A stretch of DNA of 64,000 nucleotides from Leptasterias polaris (lineage: Eukaryota > Echinodermata > Asteroidea > Forcipulatida > Asteriidae): NCBI GenBank assembly GCA_037783415.1, contig JAZGTN010000149.1, forward strand, positions 2,790,001 through 2,854,000. The letters run 5' to 3'. A program made the position numbers and the translations under genes. The notes beneath the pieces are model-generated. The model saw only the letters and a list, made by a program, of their open reading frames with translations, was not told the DNA's origin and searched no databases. Below, in pieces: positions 58,801 to 64,000 of this stretch. The number at the start of each line of letters is the position of its first letter. The stretch's first letter is position 1.

Positions 58801-61561
58801 TTTACTTTATGACAAATTACTCCCAGAGCTGAGTGGTAATATAGAAACCCAGGATCCTGGTATACGCGGAGTGTATTTGATATTGTACTTGTTGTGTTAA
58901 ACATAAAAGCGTTGTGTAACCTTATTATTCTATTGTTATTGTGATATTGTTCTTGGAGAAGGAAAGCACAGAGTATTAAATAAATTGTTAAACTTTACAA
59001 ATTCATAGCACTGAGTCGATTCTCTGTGTGTATACATAACTCCTGAACTACAAACATGATTTTATTCATTCATGCATCAACTGAAAGGTCGTAATAAACT
59101 AAGCACGCGCTACACATTATCCATACGTCATCAGAAATGACTCCGAAACTTCACCAATACGTATAACTCTTCTCGGCAACATAGAATTCTTCCCTAGAAC
59201 TCTTCTCTGTTACATAACTCAAGATTGAAACTGAATTGAACCTTGAAACTCATCAGACAATTGAACCTCAATATGAAGACGGCACAGTAGTCATTACGTC
59301 ATGATGACGTCATCAGGTGTCGAATTACAAGGTTTTAAAGGTGACAAAATGACCATTTGCTTTTTGCTGTATCTCAACGAATATGAAAGCTATGATGTTC
59401 AAAGTTTGGCATCTGATAGACCAAGACTGGGGCAACATTTGAAAAGTTAACGCCAAAATTGTACAACCTTAACTTCCGGGTCGTTACCCTAGGTCGAAGT
59501 TCACCTTCGTTTTTTTCCTTCAAAAAACAACTTTCGAGCTTATCTACGGAATAACTCAAGATTGGGATTGAATTGAATGTTGAAACTCACCAGATAGTTG
59601 AACCTTAGTATCAAGACAACACATACTTAATTACGTCATGAAGGAAGTTGAGACTTTATATTTAAAAATACCATTACTTCTGAACCACACATTGGATTTT
59701 TTCAATTTATACATCATCTGAAAGGTCTTCATAAACTAATCAACATGTGACCCTATTTGACCTCGACTTCCGGTCCAAACTGGGAGTTCATGTTAAATTT
59801 TTGAAAAGTTCATAACTCCTGAACCAGGAATTGGATTGATAAGGTATAATGACGTTACCTATTCATCCAATCACTCACCACGAACACCTTGTTTTTGTCA
59901 CATGACAAAAACTGAATCTCTAGTTTTTTATTCTAATAGGTTTCAAAACTAACACTAACACTGTTTCAAAACTAACACTAACACTGTTTTTTTAGTTCAA
60001 TTTTGTTAAAAACATATTAGTTTGATCAAAGTCTGACACTTGGTTTATGGTATCTTCATTTTTAATTTTGTTTTCATTTTCTTTTATTTTAATTTTTTTT
60101 CATTTATATATAATATATGTTTTTTTTCAAGCCGAAAAAAAAGTTTAGGGTCGCGGCATCAAGTTAAGGTCGGTCGGGAAACCGGAAACAGAACTTTTTT
60201 TTTTTTGGCCTAAGGGTTTCTCATAGGTTTTTTCAAGACGGTGGGGCATTCTAGACCAAAATGTTGGTCTAAGCATGCCGACTGTCTGAATTGAAACAAT
60301 GTTTTTATACTTGGTGTTTATCTTTGGTTTTAAAAGCTGTAGGACCTACTGTGCAGTCTGGGGCTTTGTAAATGGGTCTATCTTGATGATTGTTTGTGAA
60401 TTTGTTCTGAAGTTGTTTCTTTACTTTTAATGAGCGTCTCATAAGTCAGAATGGTACGACCTACTGTGCACAGGCCTGTGAGTGGACCCTAAAAAAAGAG
60501 CTGAAACACTACATGATGTTAAGAATGATCGTGGAACGTCAAGTGAGCTGCTACGCTGGTCTAATTGGGGCACCCCATTGATCCAGTAACTGGGCTTATT
60601 TCACATTATTGTAGAAAAAAAAGCGGATATCCGCTTTAAAGCGGAGATCTCACAGGCCTGTGTGCAGTCTGGGGCATTCTAAATGGTTCTATCTCGATGA
60701 TTTTTAGTGAATTTGTTCTGAAGTTGTTTCTTTTCTTTTAAAAAGCATCTCATAAGTCAGAATGGTAGGAATATTCTAATCAGATCGATTAAGTATTCCA
60801 GAGGGCAAGATTAAAACTAATGGTTTTTCAAAAAAAACTTTAGAAATTCATATGAAAATATTTAGAAGGTGTGCATAACATTAGATTAAATACATGTGTT
60901 CACAAATTTGCACACAGCTTACCTGGTATAAATGGTCATGGTGAGAAACTCCCTTTGAAATAGTTTGGCTTAAAATGCAATAGTTTTTGAGAAATAAGTA
61001 AAACAGTTAGTTTTGATCTTGCAAGTCTGAAACTCAATGTTTGAAAACAGTGAACAAATTTCAGGTTTTTTACCACTTTTTTCTTGTGACTCTTGTGAGA
61101 TTTTAAACTTTCACAGGTTTGATACTGGTCTTTGCAAATTACCAATATGACCAAGGACATTTTTCATCACAACAATCTTTACACCGTGTAAGGCATGTGA
61201 TTGTCCATGAAAATTTATATTTCCAAGCTTACTGTTGTTATACATTGTACACAGTCACCCTTTAAGAAAAATTGAATTCACTGGTACCTTGGCCTTTATT
61301 CTTGGGGCCGCACATCGGTGTAGCATCCCCTCTAGTGGCTGGATCCACCAATGCTGTATGCTGATTCTTCGGAACCGATGACGTAGCAGGGGTACCAGTG
61401 GTTAGAGTGGCCGACTGGCCAGCATTCTCAGCACTCCCATCAGTGAGGAAAGTGGTGGCTTGAGGGATGTCCCCACCGCTTGCCTCATAGGCGTGCTTCA
61501 GCGCCTGGGCATCTTGAACCCCTATGATATCCTTCAGTTGATTCAGCACAATTTCTTGATT
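39380..61561 (-). CDS. USP25/28: USP25/USP28-like ubiquitin-specific protease gene (exon summary)
   Basis: A cysteine protease that removes ubiquitin from proteins, mainly cytosolic and nuclear in vertebrates. Recognised exons in transcript order: 61288-61561, 56485-56614, 55060-55219, 52731-52859, 51487-51633, 50356-50444, (gap), 48505-48632, 46599-46799, 45670-45749, 39773-39843, 39380-39469. They encode a UBA-like start, a ubiquitin-interacting motif, the Cys box (NTCWF), the [12 protein letters not shown] block, the LTFELSRF block and the His box (GHYWAYI). Phases fit at every junction except between 50356 and 48632, where about 60 codons of the catalytic fold are not found. The first codons and the C-terminal half are outside the window or lost. 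Splice sites look functional and no stop interrupts the exons, so this is probably a live gene with unrecognised exons. Confidence 0.85.
39773..39843 (-). CDS. USP25/28: USP25/28 exon: helical segment before the His box
   Basis: 71 nt between CTTTTAG and GTAAGT, phase 1 in and phase 0 out. It reads [20 protein letters not shown]; with the base from the previous exon it starts D-L-Q. It matches the helical stretch preceding the His box of USP25 and USP28 in position and pattern. Confidence 0.8.
39850..40480. other. USP25/28 intron, unassigned
   Basis: No exon or element was recognised between the small exon at 39773 and the tRNA-like sequence at 40484. Confidence 0.4.
40484..40570 (+). mobile_element. 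tRNA-Leu-like SINE head
   Basis: TGGTCGAGTGGTCTAGTGCA, CCAGACTCGAGTTCTGG (anticodon arm) and GGGCTCGGTACC (degenerate B box) follow a tRNA-Leu layout including a variable arm. The T arm is too decayed for a working tRNA. An 18 bp repeat (AGCTTGGGCTCTGGCCCC, about three times) lies at 40624-40676, and an inverted pair ACTGATTTGGG/CCCAAATCAGT at 40706-40734. Confidence 0.55.
40945..45150 (+). pseudogene. Tx1-like (L1 group) LINE, nearly full ORF2
   Basis: A piece of ORF1 ends [17 protein letters not shown], its TGA overlapping the ATG of ORF2 at 41161 (ATGA). ORF2 frames: 41161-42705 has the APE endonuclease (NTAG, LLQETYD, GGDFNC, SDHSAV) and the RT start ([12 protein letters not shown]). 42726-43457 has [19 protein letters not shown] (motif A), [13 protein letters not shown] (B) and [10 protein letters not shown] (YADD). 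43541-44599, then a shifted frame to 44968, gives the C-terminus with [17 protein letters not shown], a Cys/His motif. A short deletion at about 42705, a shift near 43460 and one near 44550 inactivate it. The tail has AATAAAG at 45131. The RT style resembles Tx1. It lies in a USP25/28 intron in the opposite direction. Confidence 0.85.
45151..45669. other. USP25/28 intron
   Basis: Nothing coding is seen. A 54 bp direct repeat with CGACTAAAGTCGCC occurs at about 45429 and 45479. Confidence 0.5.
45670..45749 (-). CDS. USP25/28: USP25/28 exon: CLRRWRTE segment
   Basis: 80 nt from acceptor CCCTCCCCCAG to donor GTCAGT, phase 2 in and phase 1 out. It reads [20 protein letters not shown] then VEADVR, close to the same segment of vertebrate USP25. 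An upstream alternative start was considered, but only this acceptor keeps the phase of the previous exon. Confidence 0.85.
45750..46598. other. USP25/28 intron
   Basis: 45750-45844 would also translate as a Ser/Pro-rich stretch (PSSVPTSPG) on the minus strand, but joining it breaks phase. 46465-46565 looks like a short LINE tail. No other feature. Confidence 0.4.
46599..46799 (-). CDS. USP25/28: USP25/28 exon: [14 protein letters not shown] segment and Ser-rich insert
   Basis: 201 nt from CTGCAG to GTAGGT, phase 2 at both ends. It reads [20 protein letters not shown] then LEFAHSTSP, followed by a Ser/Pro/Asn-rich linker typical of the insert in this family. Vertebrate proteins have about 30 more, coiled-coil residues before YGSG; no exon for these was found, and the phases allow direct joining without them. 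Confidence 0.85.
46845..47265. repeat. Diverged tandem array, about 110-120 bp units, related to the TTAACCCTCC MITE
   Basis: AACCCTCCTACTGTC (or a close variant) recurs near 46846, 46943, 47059 and 47166. Between the copies are related landmarks: ACTGTGGTTTTGAAT, a GATAGATAAAC-like stretch, CTGCAATATGAT and GAATGCATC. Unit order and landmarks match the satellite at 53816-55000 read on the other strand. Confidence 0.7.
47560..48010. repeat. 122 bp tandem repeat, about 3.5 units
   Basis: AAGTCTGTGAAACCTGACTT recurs near 47695 and 47817, with diverged relatives near 47573 and 47939. Each unit ends with TTTTAGAAAAGGGAAATATG or similar. It lies in a USP25/28 intron. Confidence 0.8.
48505..48632 (-). 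CDS. USP25/28: USP25/28 exon: LTFELSRF segment
   Basis: 128 nt from acceptor TTCCAACAG to donor GTAAA, phase 0 in and phase 2 out. It reads [20 protein letters not shown], then RPEKIHNRF and LYMDR, a very strong match to vertebrate USP25 and USP28 catalytic domains. Confidence 0.9.
48940..49097 (-). other. Coding-like stretch, unassigned
   Basis: The minus strand is open with good codon character: [20 protein letters not shown] then [24 protein letters not shown] resembles one ankyrin-type helix pair. No splice sites fit the USP25/28 phases. It may be a captured gene fragment. Confidence 0.3.
49098..49310. repeat. 32 bp tandem repeat, about 6.5 units
   Basis: CATGTAAGTACTGAGG recurs exactly every 32 bp from 49100 to 49292. 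Each unit holds the inverted pair CTGAGGTGCACACCCTCAG. The units are identical apart from the first. Confidence 0.9.
49335..49561. mobile_element. TTAACCCTCC-type MITE, left end lost
   Basis: It matches 50503-50723 almost base for base from GTTCGCAACATTTTCAAGTG to GACAGCAAGAGGGTTAA. The left terminus is changed (CACCCTTTTCAACTG). Confidence 0.75.
49828..50172 (-). mobile_element. SINE, tRNA head partly lost
   Basis: On the minus strand: GGGTTCGAGTCCCGATCATG (B box), the body with CTTTGCTATAATTGCTTCTC and CTCCCCAGGGAGCTGAGAAA, and the tail GCGCTATATAAGAACTAG followed by an ATT repeat. It is the same family as 56079-56432. Confidence 0.8.
50356..50444 (-). CDS. USP25/28: USP25/28 exon: [17 protein letters not shown] segment
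   Basis: 89 nt from TTGTTACAG to GTAAGT, phase 0 in and phase 2 out. It reads [20 protein letters not shown], then [10 protein letters not shown]. Together with QQ at the end of the previous exon it forms the QQDVSEF signature. The next recognised exon begins in phase 0, so at least one exon is missing in between. Confidence 0.9.
50503..50723. mobile_element. TTAACCCTCC-type MITE, complete
   Basis: TTAACCCTCCTACTGT at 50503 and ACAGCAAGAGGGTTAA ending at 50723 are imperfect inverses with TTAA at both tips; length 221 bp. Its interior landmarks (GCATAGCTTATCTATCATTC, AAACCACAGTGAATGG) link it to the intronic satellites. Another fragment lies at 52916-53027. Confidence 0.8.
50940..51164 (+). 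mobile_element. SINE fragment
   Basis: AGCATGACACTTAACCATTA, CGTCCTTCGGATGGAACGTA, AAGGGGTTCGCCCCGGTGTT and GCACCACAGCACCTTGTAAA form a body that I recall from deuterostome SINEs. The tRNA head is not visible. Confidence 0.6.
51165..51342. mobile_element. Short MITE with TGACGTCA-containing ends
   Basis: TAGACCTAAATGCATTGACG at 51166 and, inverted, TAGACCTTAATGCATATGAC from 51340 form the termini. A TGACGTCA-like site lies at each end. TA on both sides may be the target duplication. Confidence 0.65.
51487..51633 (-). CDS. USP25/28: USP25/28 exon: [19 protein letters not shown] segment
   Basis: 147 nt from CCATTAG to GTAAAAG, phase 0 at both ends. It reads [20 protein letters not shown] then [19 protein letters not shown], ending in QQ. 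It is strongly similar to USP25. Confidence 0.9.
52161..52638. mobile_element. MITE with TAAGGCCTA ends
   Basis: TAAGGCCTATATAACAAAAA at 52161 and its imperfect inverse ending TTTAGGCCTTA at 52638; similarity extends over about 33 bp to GTTGGCGTAAC and GTTATGCCAAC. The interior has AGGGTAGGTC motifs shared with 56640-56737 and 60110-60215. Confidence 0.6.
52731..52859 (-). CDS. USP25/28: USP25/28 exon: [15 protein letters not shown] segment
   Basis: 129 nt from TTCATTGCAG to donor GTAGGT, phase 0 at both ends. It reads [20 protein letters not shown], then a Gln/Ala/Ser/Thr-rich insert ending STEVR. A second possible donor (GTTCGG after 52737) is weaker. Confidence 0.85.
53028..53690. other. 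USP25/28 intron with simple repeats and LINE-like tails
   Basis: A TTA repeat at 53028-53050 adjoins CGGCATACTTCACAAGAC, which looks like the end of a minus-strand LINE. TTTG repeats lie at 53313-53350. The stretch ending AATAAAATGATCCTTATCC near 53680 resembles a plus-strand LINE tail. No coding part is left. Confidence 0.4.
53816..55000. repeat. 105 bp satellite array, about 11 units, derived from the TTAACCCTCC MITE
   Basis: GACAGTGGTGAGACAGTAGG starts at 53896, 54001, 54106, 54211, 54316 and so on, exactly 105 bp apart. Units are almost identical; one near 54525 has lost a few bases. Every unit contains ACAGTAGGAGGGTTGACTGT, the inner side of the MITE terminus, and TAGTTTATCTATCACTCAAA from its interior. 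Confidence 0.9.
55060..55219 (-). CDS. USP25/28: USP25/28 exon: catalytic Cys box
   Basis: 160 nt from TTATTGCAG to GTATGC, phase 2 in and phase 0 out. It reads [20 protein letters not shown], then [20 protein letters not shown] ending in Q. The Cys of GNTCWF is the catalytic nucleophile of USP enzymes, and the preceding Gly-Asn forms the oxyanion region. Confidence 0.95.
55333..55755. repeat. 74 bp tandem repeat, about 6 units
   Basis: GACTCTATCTACAGTGTATG starts at 55333, 55407, 55481, 55555, 55629 and 55703, every 74 bp. Units are nearly identical except for short differences near 55598 and 55745. Confidence 0.9.
55911..56067. mobile_element. hAT-like MITE, CAGGCCTGG termini
   Basis: CAGGCCTGGACTT at 55911 and AATTCCAGGCCGG ending at 56067 are near inverses, as in hAT-type elements. 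No clear target duplication was found. Confidence 0.5.
56079..56432 (-). mobile_element. tRNA-Leu-derived SINE, complete
   Basis: From 56432 down: GTGTCGTGGCCGAGCGGTTA (A box), an anticodon-like arm with AACTCAAGCTC, GGGTTCGAGTCCCGGTCGTG (B box), then the body TAACTATAATTGCTTCTCTC and CTCCCCAGGGAGCTGAGATG, ending GCGCGATATAAATCC and an ATT repeat. The head keeps a tRNA-Leu-like layout with long variable arm. Confidence 0.85.
56485..56614 (-). CDS. USP25/28: USP25/28 exon: ubiquitin-interacting motif
   Basis: 130 nt from TTATCCCAG to GTCAGT, phase 1 in and phase 2 out. It reads [20 protein letters not shown], then [14 protein letters not shown] is the ubiquitin-interacting motif (core A..xS) found at this place in USP25 and USP28. 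It ends STEEQDISR. Confidence 0.9.
56738..59893. mobile_element. 3.15 kb element with AGGTGTTCGTG ends and internal duplication
   Basis: AGGTGTTCGTGC near 56740 is followed at once by its inverse (a 12 bp palindrome), and CACGAACACCTT closes the right end. A segment of about 450 bp with CATAACTCAATATTGAAACT and TGATGACGTCATCAGGTGTC at 56820-57290 is repeated at 59205-59655. The middle (57300-59200) has no gene. It sits in the intron between the UBA-like and UIM exons. Confidence 0.55.
59900..61287. other. USP25/28 first recognised intron, right part
   Basis: A direct repeat of about 140 bp (GTGCAGTCTGGGGC through CATAAGTCAGAATGGTA) occurs at 60348 and 60662, the latter interrupted by a small element. 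60110-60215 is a MITE piece with CGGTCGGGAAACCGG. No exon was recognised. Confidence 0.5.
60471..60660. mobile_element. 190 bp hAT-like MITE with proven target duplication
   Basis: CAGGCCTGTGAG at 60471 and CTCACAGGCCTG ending at 60660 are perfect 12 bp inverses. TGTGCA lies on both sides (60465-60470 and 60661-60666). The neighbouring tandem copy at 60343-60356 shows the empty site CTACTGTGCAGTCTGG. The interior has palindromes AGCGGATATCCGCT and CCGCTTTAAAGCGG. Confidence 0.85.
61288..61561 (-). CDS. USP25/28: USP25/28 exon: UBA-like N-terminus
   Basis: 274 nt from CATCTTACAG to donor GTACCA, phase 0 in and phase 1 out. It reads [20 protein letters not shown], then [20 protein letters not shown], a UBA-like fold as at the start of USP25, followed by a Ser/Thr/Ala-rich linker. 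The base G at its end plus AA of the next exon gives E, in frame with VIDL. The first exon with the start codon was not found upstream in the window. Confidence 0.85.
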
Positions 61562-61564
61562 CTG

Positions 61565-62052
61565 TAAGATGTTGAAGAAAACAGATACAAGGTACCTGTT
61601 ACTTGATAGCATCCACAGAATTCACAGAAGGGTGTCTGTGGCTCGCTTGGACACCCTGTTTTAAATTTATACACCCTGTTTTATCAGTCATTTATGCATA
61701 CGTGAATGTATTGTAAGTGAATAATTTGGACACCCAGTTTTTAAATTTTGAGCAAATTTTGACACCCTTTTACTAAATCCTTGCTAAATATAAAACCTTG
61801 TTAAATATTACGTATATTGTACAAACACAACACATTGTATCCATTGCTGTCAGTGATGAGATTTGACAAACATGTGAAAATTCCTAAGATCCAGAACCTC
61901 TCAGATGTTACAATTCAGGAGGGTTACCAGACTGTGCATCATCAGAAAGACTCAACTACAGGTTTAGAAACACTTGAGAAAATCCTGAAATTAGGTCCAC
62001 ACCTGTGGACCAAAAACAACATAAATAACTAGCTTATCTGAATAATAATATT
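61565..62052. other. Spacer between USP25/28 and the pogo-like element
   Basis: No gene or repeat was recognised. It presumably belongs to the USP25/28 5' intron. Confidence 0.35.
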
Positions 62053-62206
62053 TACAAAGCAATAGGAGGTGAAGGGAATATTTCTAAGTCCAAACAGATC
62101 ACCCTGGGGGTGGCTACGCGGATACGGGGTGGGCCGATGTGCCGTGTACAAAGCAATAGGAGGTGAAGGGAATAATCTCCAAGTCCAAACCAATCACACT
62201 GGTGGT
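62053..62206. repeat. Direct repeat, about 60 bp twice
   Basis: ACAAAGCAATAGGAGGTGAA occurs at about 62053 and 62149. Both are followed by GGGAAT, then a similar AGTCCAAAC segment and TCAC.CTGG. It precedes the hairpin at 62215. Confidence 0.7.
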
Positions 62207-62214
62207 GGAAAAAC

Positions 62215-62308
62215 TAAGACAGCGCGGTGTGCGCGGAGCCTAAAGATAGCGCAGTGTGCGCTGGAAGCTACATGTAGGCAAAAGGCTCCGCGCACAGCGC
62301 TGTCTTAA
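62215..62308. repeat. GC-rich hairpin
   Basis: TAAGACAGCGCGGTGTGCGC (62215 on) pairs with GGCTCCGCGCACAGCGCTGT (62285 on), 24 bp with a 2 bp bulge. It overlaps the 3' end of the transposase frame that stops at 62305. Confidence 0.7.
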
Positions 62309-63914
62309 TTTCTGTGCAAATTTCTGTGCACTTGGCTCTCCTGTGCGGGGGCATGTGGTACTGAAGATTTGTTTGCTGGTACGATTTTCATTTTGAGCTG
62401 TTTATAAGTCTCGAAGCGTGGAGAAACAGTAACAGCCATGTCCCCTTTGTTATCCTCATTTACAATGCACATTCTCTTCTCATATTTGGTTAGTGTGTCT
62501 TTATCCAAAACCGACTGGAAGACCAGAAATGCTTGATCAGCTCCTTGTACAGGGGCACTTGTGGCAGCCTCAGCTGTGCATGTCCTTGACTGAAATGTCA
62601 AAGAGATGGCTTCAGCTTGTCATTGGAAATGGCTCGTCTGTTTATGGGATAAATTCCTGAAGATTTGAAACTGTTCACAATGGTTAGAGGCTTGTAGAAA
62701 GCAGTAACAGTTTCATTGAGCTTCCTTGGGAATGTTGCTTTGTTGATTGGTTTCCCTGGGTTCTCCTTTGTATTTTGTTTCACTGTTGAATTCCACTGCC
62801 TCTTCAATGCACCAAAAATACCAACATCCAGTGGTTGCATCAGATGAGTAGCATTTGGGACAATGCGAAAGATTTTGATTCCATGAGCAACCGCATACAT
62901 GTAGTCAAATGTATTGACATCAATATGGCAAGATGCACTGTCAATGAGGAGAACAACTGGCCGCTCAGGACCGGCATGTCTGTCGAAATGATCCAAGAAT
63001 TTCAGGAATGTATCACTATCCATCCATCCCTTCTTTGTGTAGTGGACGGCTGATCCTCTTGCCGACCCAACCAATGGATCATACGCTGTGGGACATGGCT
63101 TTGGGAAAACAAAGAATGGTGGCATGAGTGCTCCTTCTGCACTGCCACAAAACATCACCGTCAGTCGCTGCTTTGTGGATCCCTTAATAGAGAGATGTGG
63201 TAGTGAACTTGGATTTTCTGACTTGGTGGGTCCCATCACATGCCCCGATTTGCTCCCCATCTGAAATCCAGTTTCATCTGCATTCCATACTCTGTGTGGT
63301 TTGTCTAACAAATGCAGATTAGACACAAATTAATTGTAACTCTCAAACCATTCATCTACTTTGTCATGTGTGACTCTTACTCTTGATGATTCAAGAACTG
63401 AATCCTTTCTCCTTTGCAAGACATCAGTGTTTCTGGCCATGAATGCATAGTACCAAGTGTAGCTGGGTCTGCTGGTCTTGAAGTTCCTCTTCTCCTTTAT
63501 AAGAAGTCCCTCCACAAAATCAAGGAAGTCTCCTGGGGACAATCCCATACCTCTCTTTGCCATTTCCGATAGCCACCTAGCAAGAGCGTGTTCTTCTTCA
63601 GCATTGAAATATGGCACTGGACCATTCCTGCTGTCTATACCTACATGTACATCACCGGACACTCTTCTGTATAGAAACCCATATGACAAATTATATTGTC
63701 GTGCTGCATTTCTAATTGACATTTGGTTTTCAACTACCTGATGAACTGCTTCATCTATGCTTGAGGCTCTATCAGATGATCTGGTATTGAAGCCCCTGGA
63801 GTACTTTTTCCGCCCTTTTCTCTTCTTCGGGGTTGACTGGAGGTCATTGGTGTCTTGTTCCTTTTCCCCATTATCTTCAGAGAAAGAGAGTGACAAAAAA
63901 AATAAAGGAATCAT
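62305..63914 (-). pseudogene. Tigger/pogo-like (DDE_1) transposase, lightly damaged
   Basis: From 63914 down: a basic region (PKKRKGRKKYSRGF), a psq-type helix-turn-helix (SSIDEAVHQVVENQMSIRNA then ARQYNLSYGFLYRRV), a second DNA-binding segment (ALARWLSEMAKRGMGLSPGD then WYYAFMARN), and the DDE core: VWNADETGF, VVLLIDSASCHID and LMQPLDVGIFGALKRQW. The second and third Asp are separated by 37 residues. An in-frame TAA near 63330 (after WFESYN) and a TGA with a shift at about 62598 (before TFQSRTC) break it. The first residues to SFSE may be intron. Tc1/mariner-group elements move by cut and paste; this copy looks recently inactivated. Outer ends were not found. Confidence 0.8.
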
Positions 63915-64000
63915 ATATTTTATGCAAACAAAATTGCACTTTAAGATTCATAACAAATTATAGTATTGTTGCTCATAGACTACAATACAAAAAATCACAA
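63915..64000. other. AT-rich edge of window
   Basis: Nothing is recognised; it may contain the 5' exon or end of the pogo-like element. Confidence 0.3.

Overview
The window is eukaryotic and very rich in transposons. It most likely comes from a marine invertebrate deuterostome, with an echinoderm or a relative as best guess. The reasons are intron-split genes built from extracellular EGF, hyalin-repeat (HYR) and Frizzled modules, a USP25/USP28-type gene with large introns, tRNA-derived SINEs, many TTAA-flanked elements with Kolobok-like features, a Penelope-like element, CR1/L2-like and Tx1-like LINEs, and a Tigger/pogo-like transposase. The species cannot be named from the sequence alone. 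Splice sites, reading frames and repeat boundaries were read by eye.

Layout. 1-6389: repeats only (a duplicated unknown repeat, a hAT-like MITE, a decayed Penelope-like element, a TTAA element with a THAP-like remnant, and a TTAA element carrying a 20-21 bp motif array). 6238-15926: part of a plus-strand gene for a secreted or membrane EGF/HYR/Frizzled protein. A cassette of about 3.73 kb (EGF, EGF, HYR) is present twice almost intact and a third time with internal deletions; the copy junctions cut the HYR exon. 16254-18350: a minus-strand LINE lacking most of its RT. 18350-25240: mostly unassigned AT-rich DNA with SINE pieces, a 600 bp foldback and an inverted copy of the hAT-like MITE. 25251-31999: one element with other elements nested inside it. 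32628-38647: a 6 kb DNA transposon with a frameshifted transposase gene on the minus strand.

39380-61561: a USP25/USP28-like deubiquitinase gene on the minus strand. Eleven exons are recognised, from a UBA-like N-terminus and a ubiquitin-interacting motif through the catalytic Cys box (55060-55219) to the catalytic His box (39380-39469). Exon phases agree at every junction except one, where the exons for part of the catalytic fold were not found. Its introns hold a 4 kb Tx1-like LINE, SINEs, MITEs, several tandem arrays and a 3.15 kb element. 62305-63914: a Tigger/pogo-like transposase with few disruptions on the minus strand.

Most striking: at least three apparently unrelated DNA elements (4530-6389, 25251-31999, 32628-38647) carry arrays of short degenerate motifs spaced about 21 or 42 bp apart. 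Next are the exon-breaking tandem duplication in the EGF/HYR gene and a MITE family that has become a 105 bp satellite inside USP25/28 introns.
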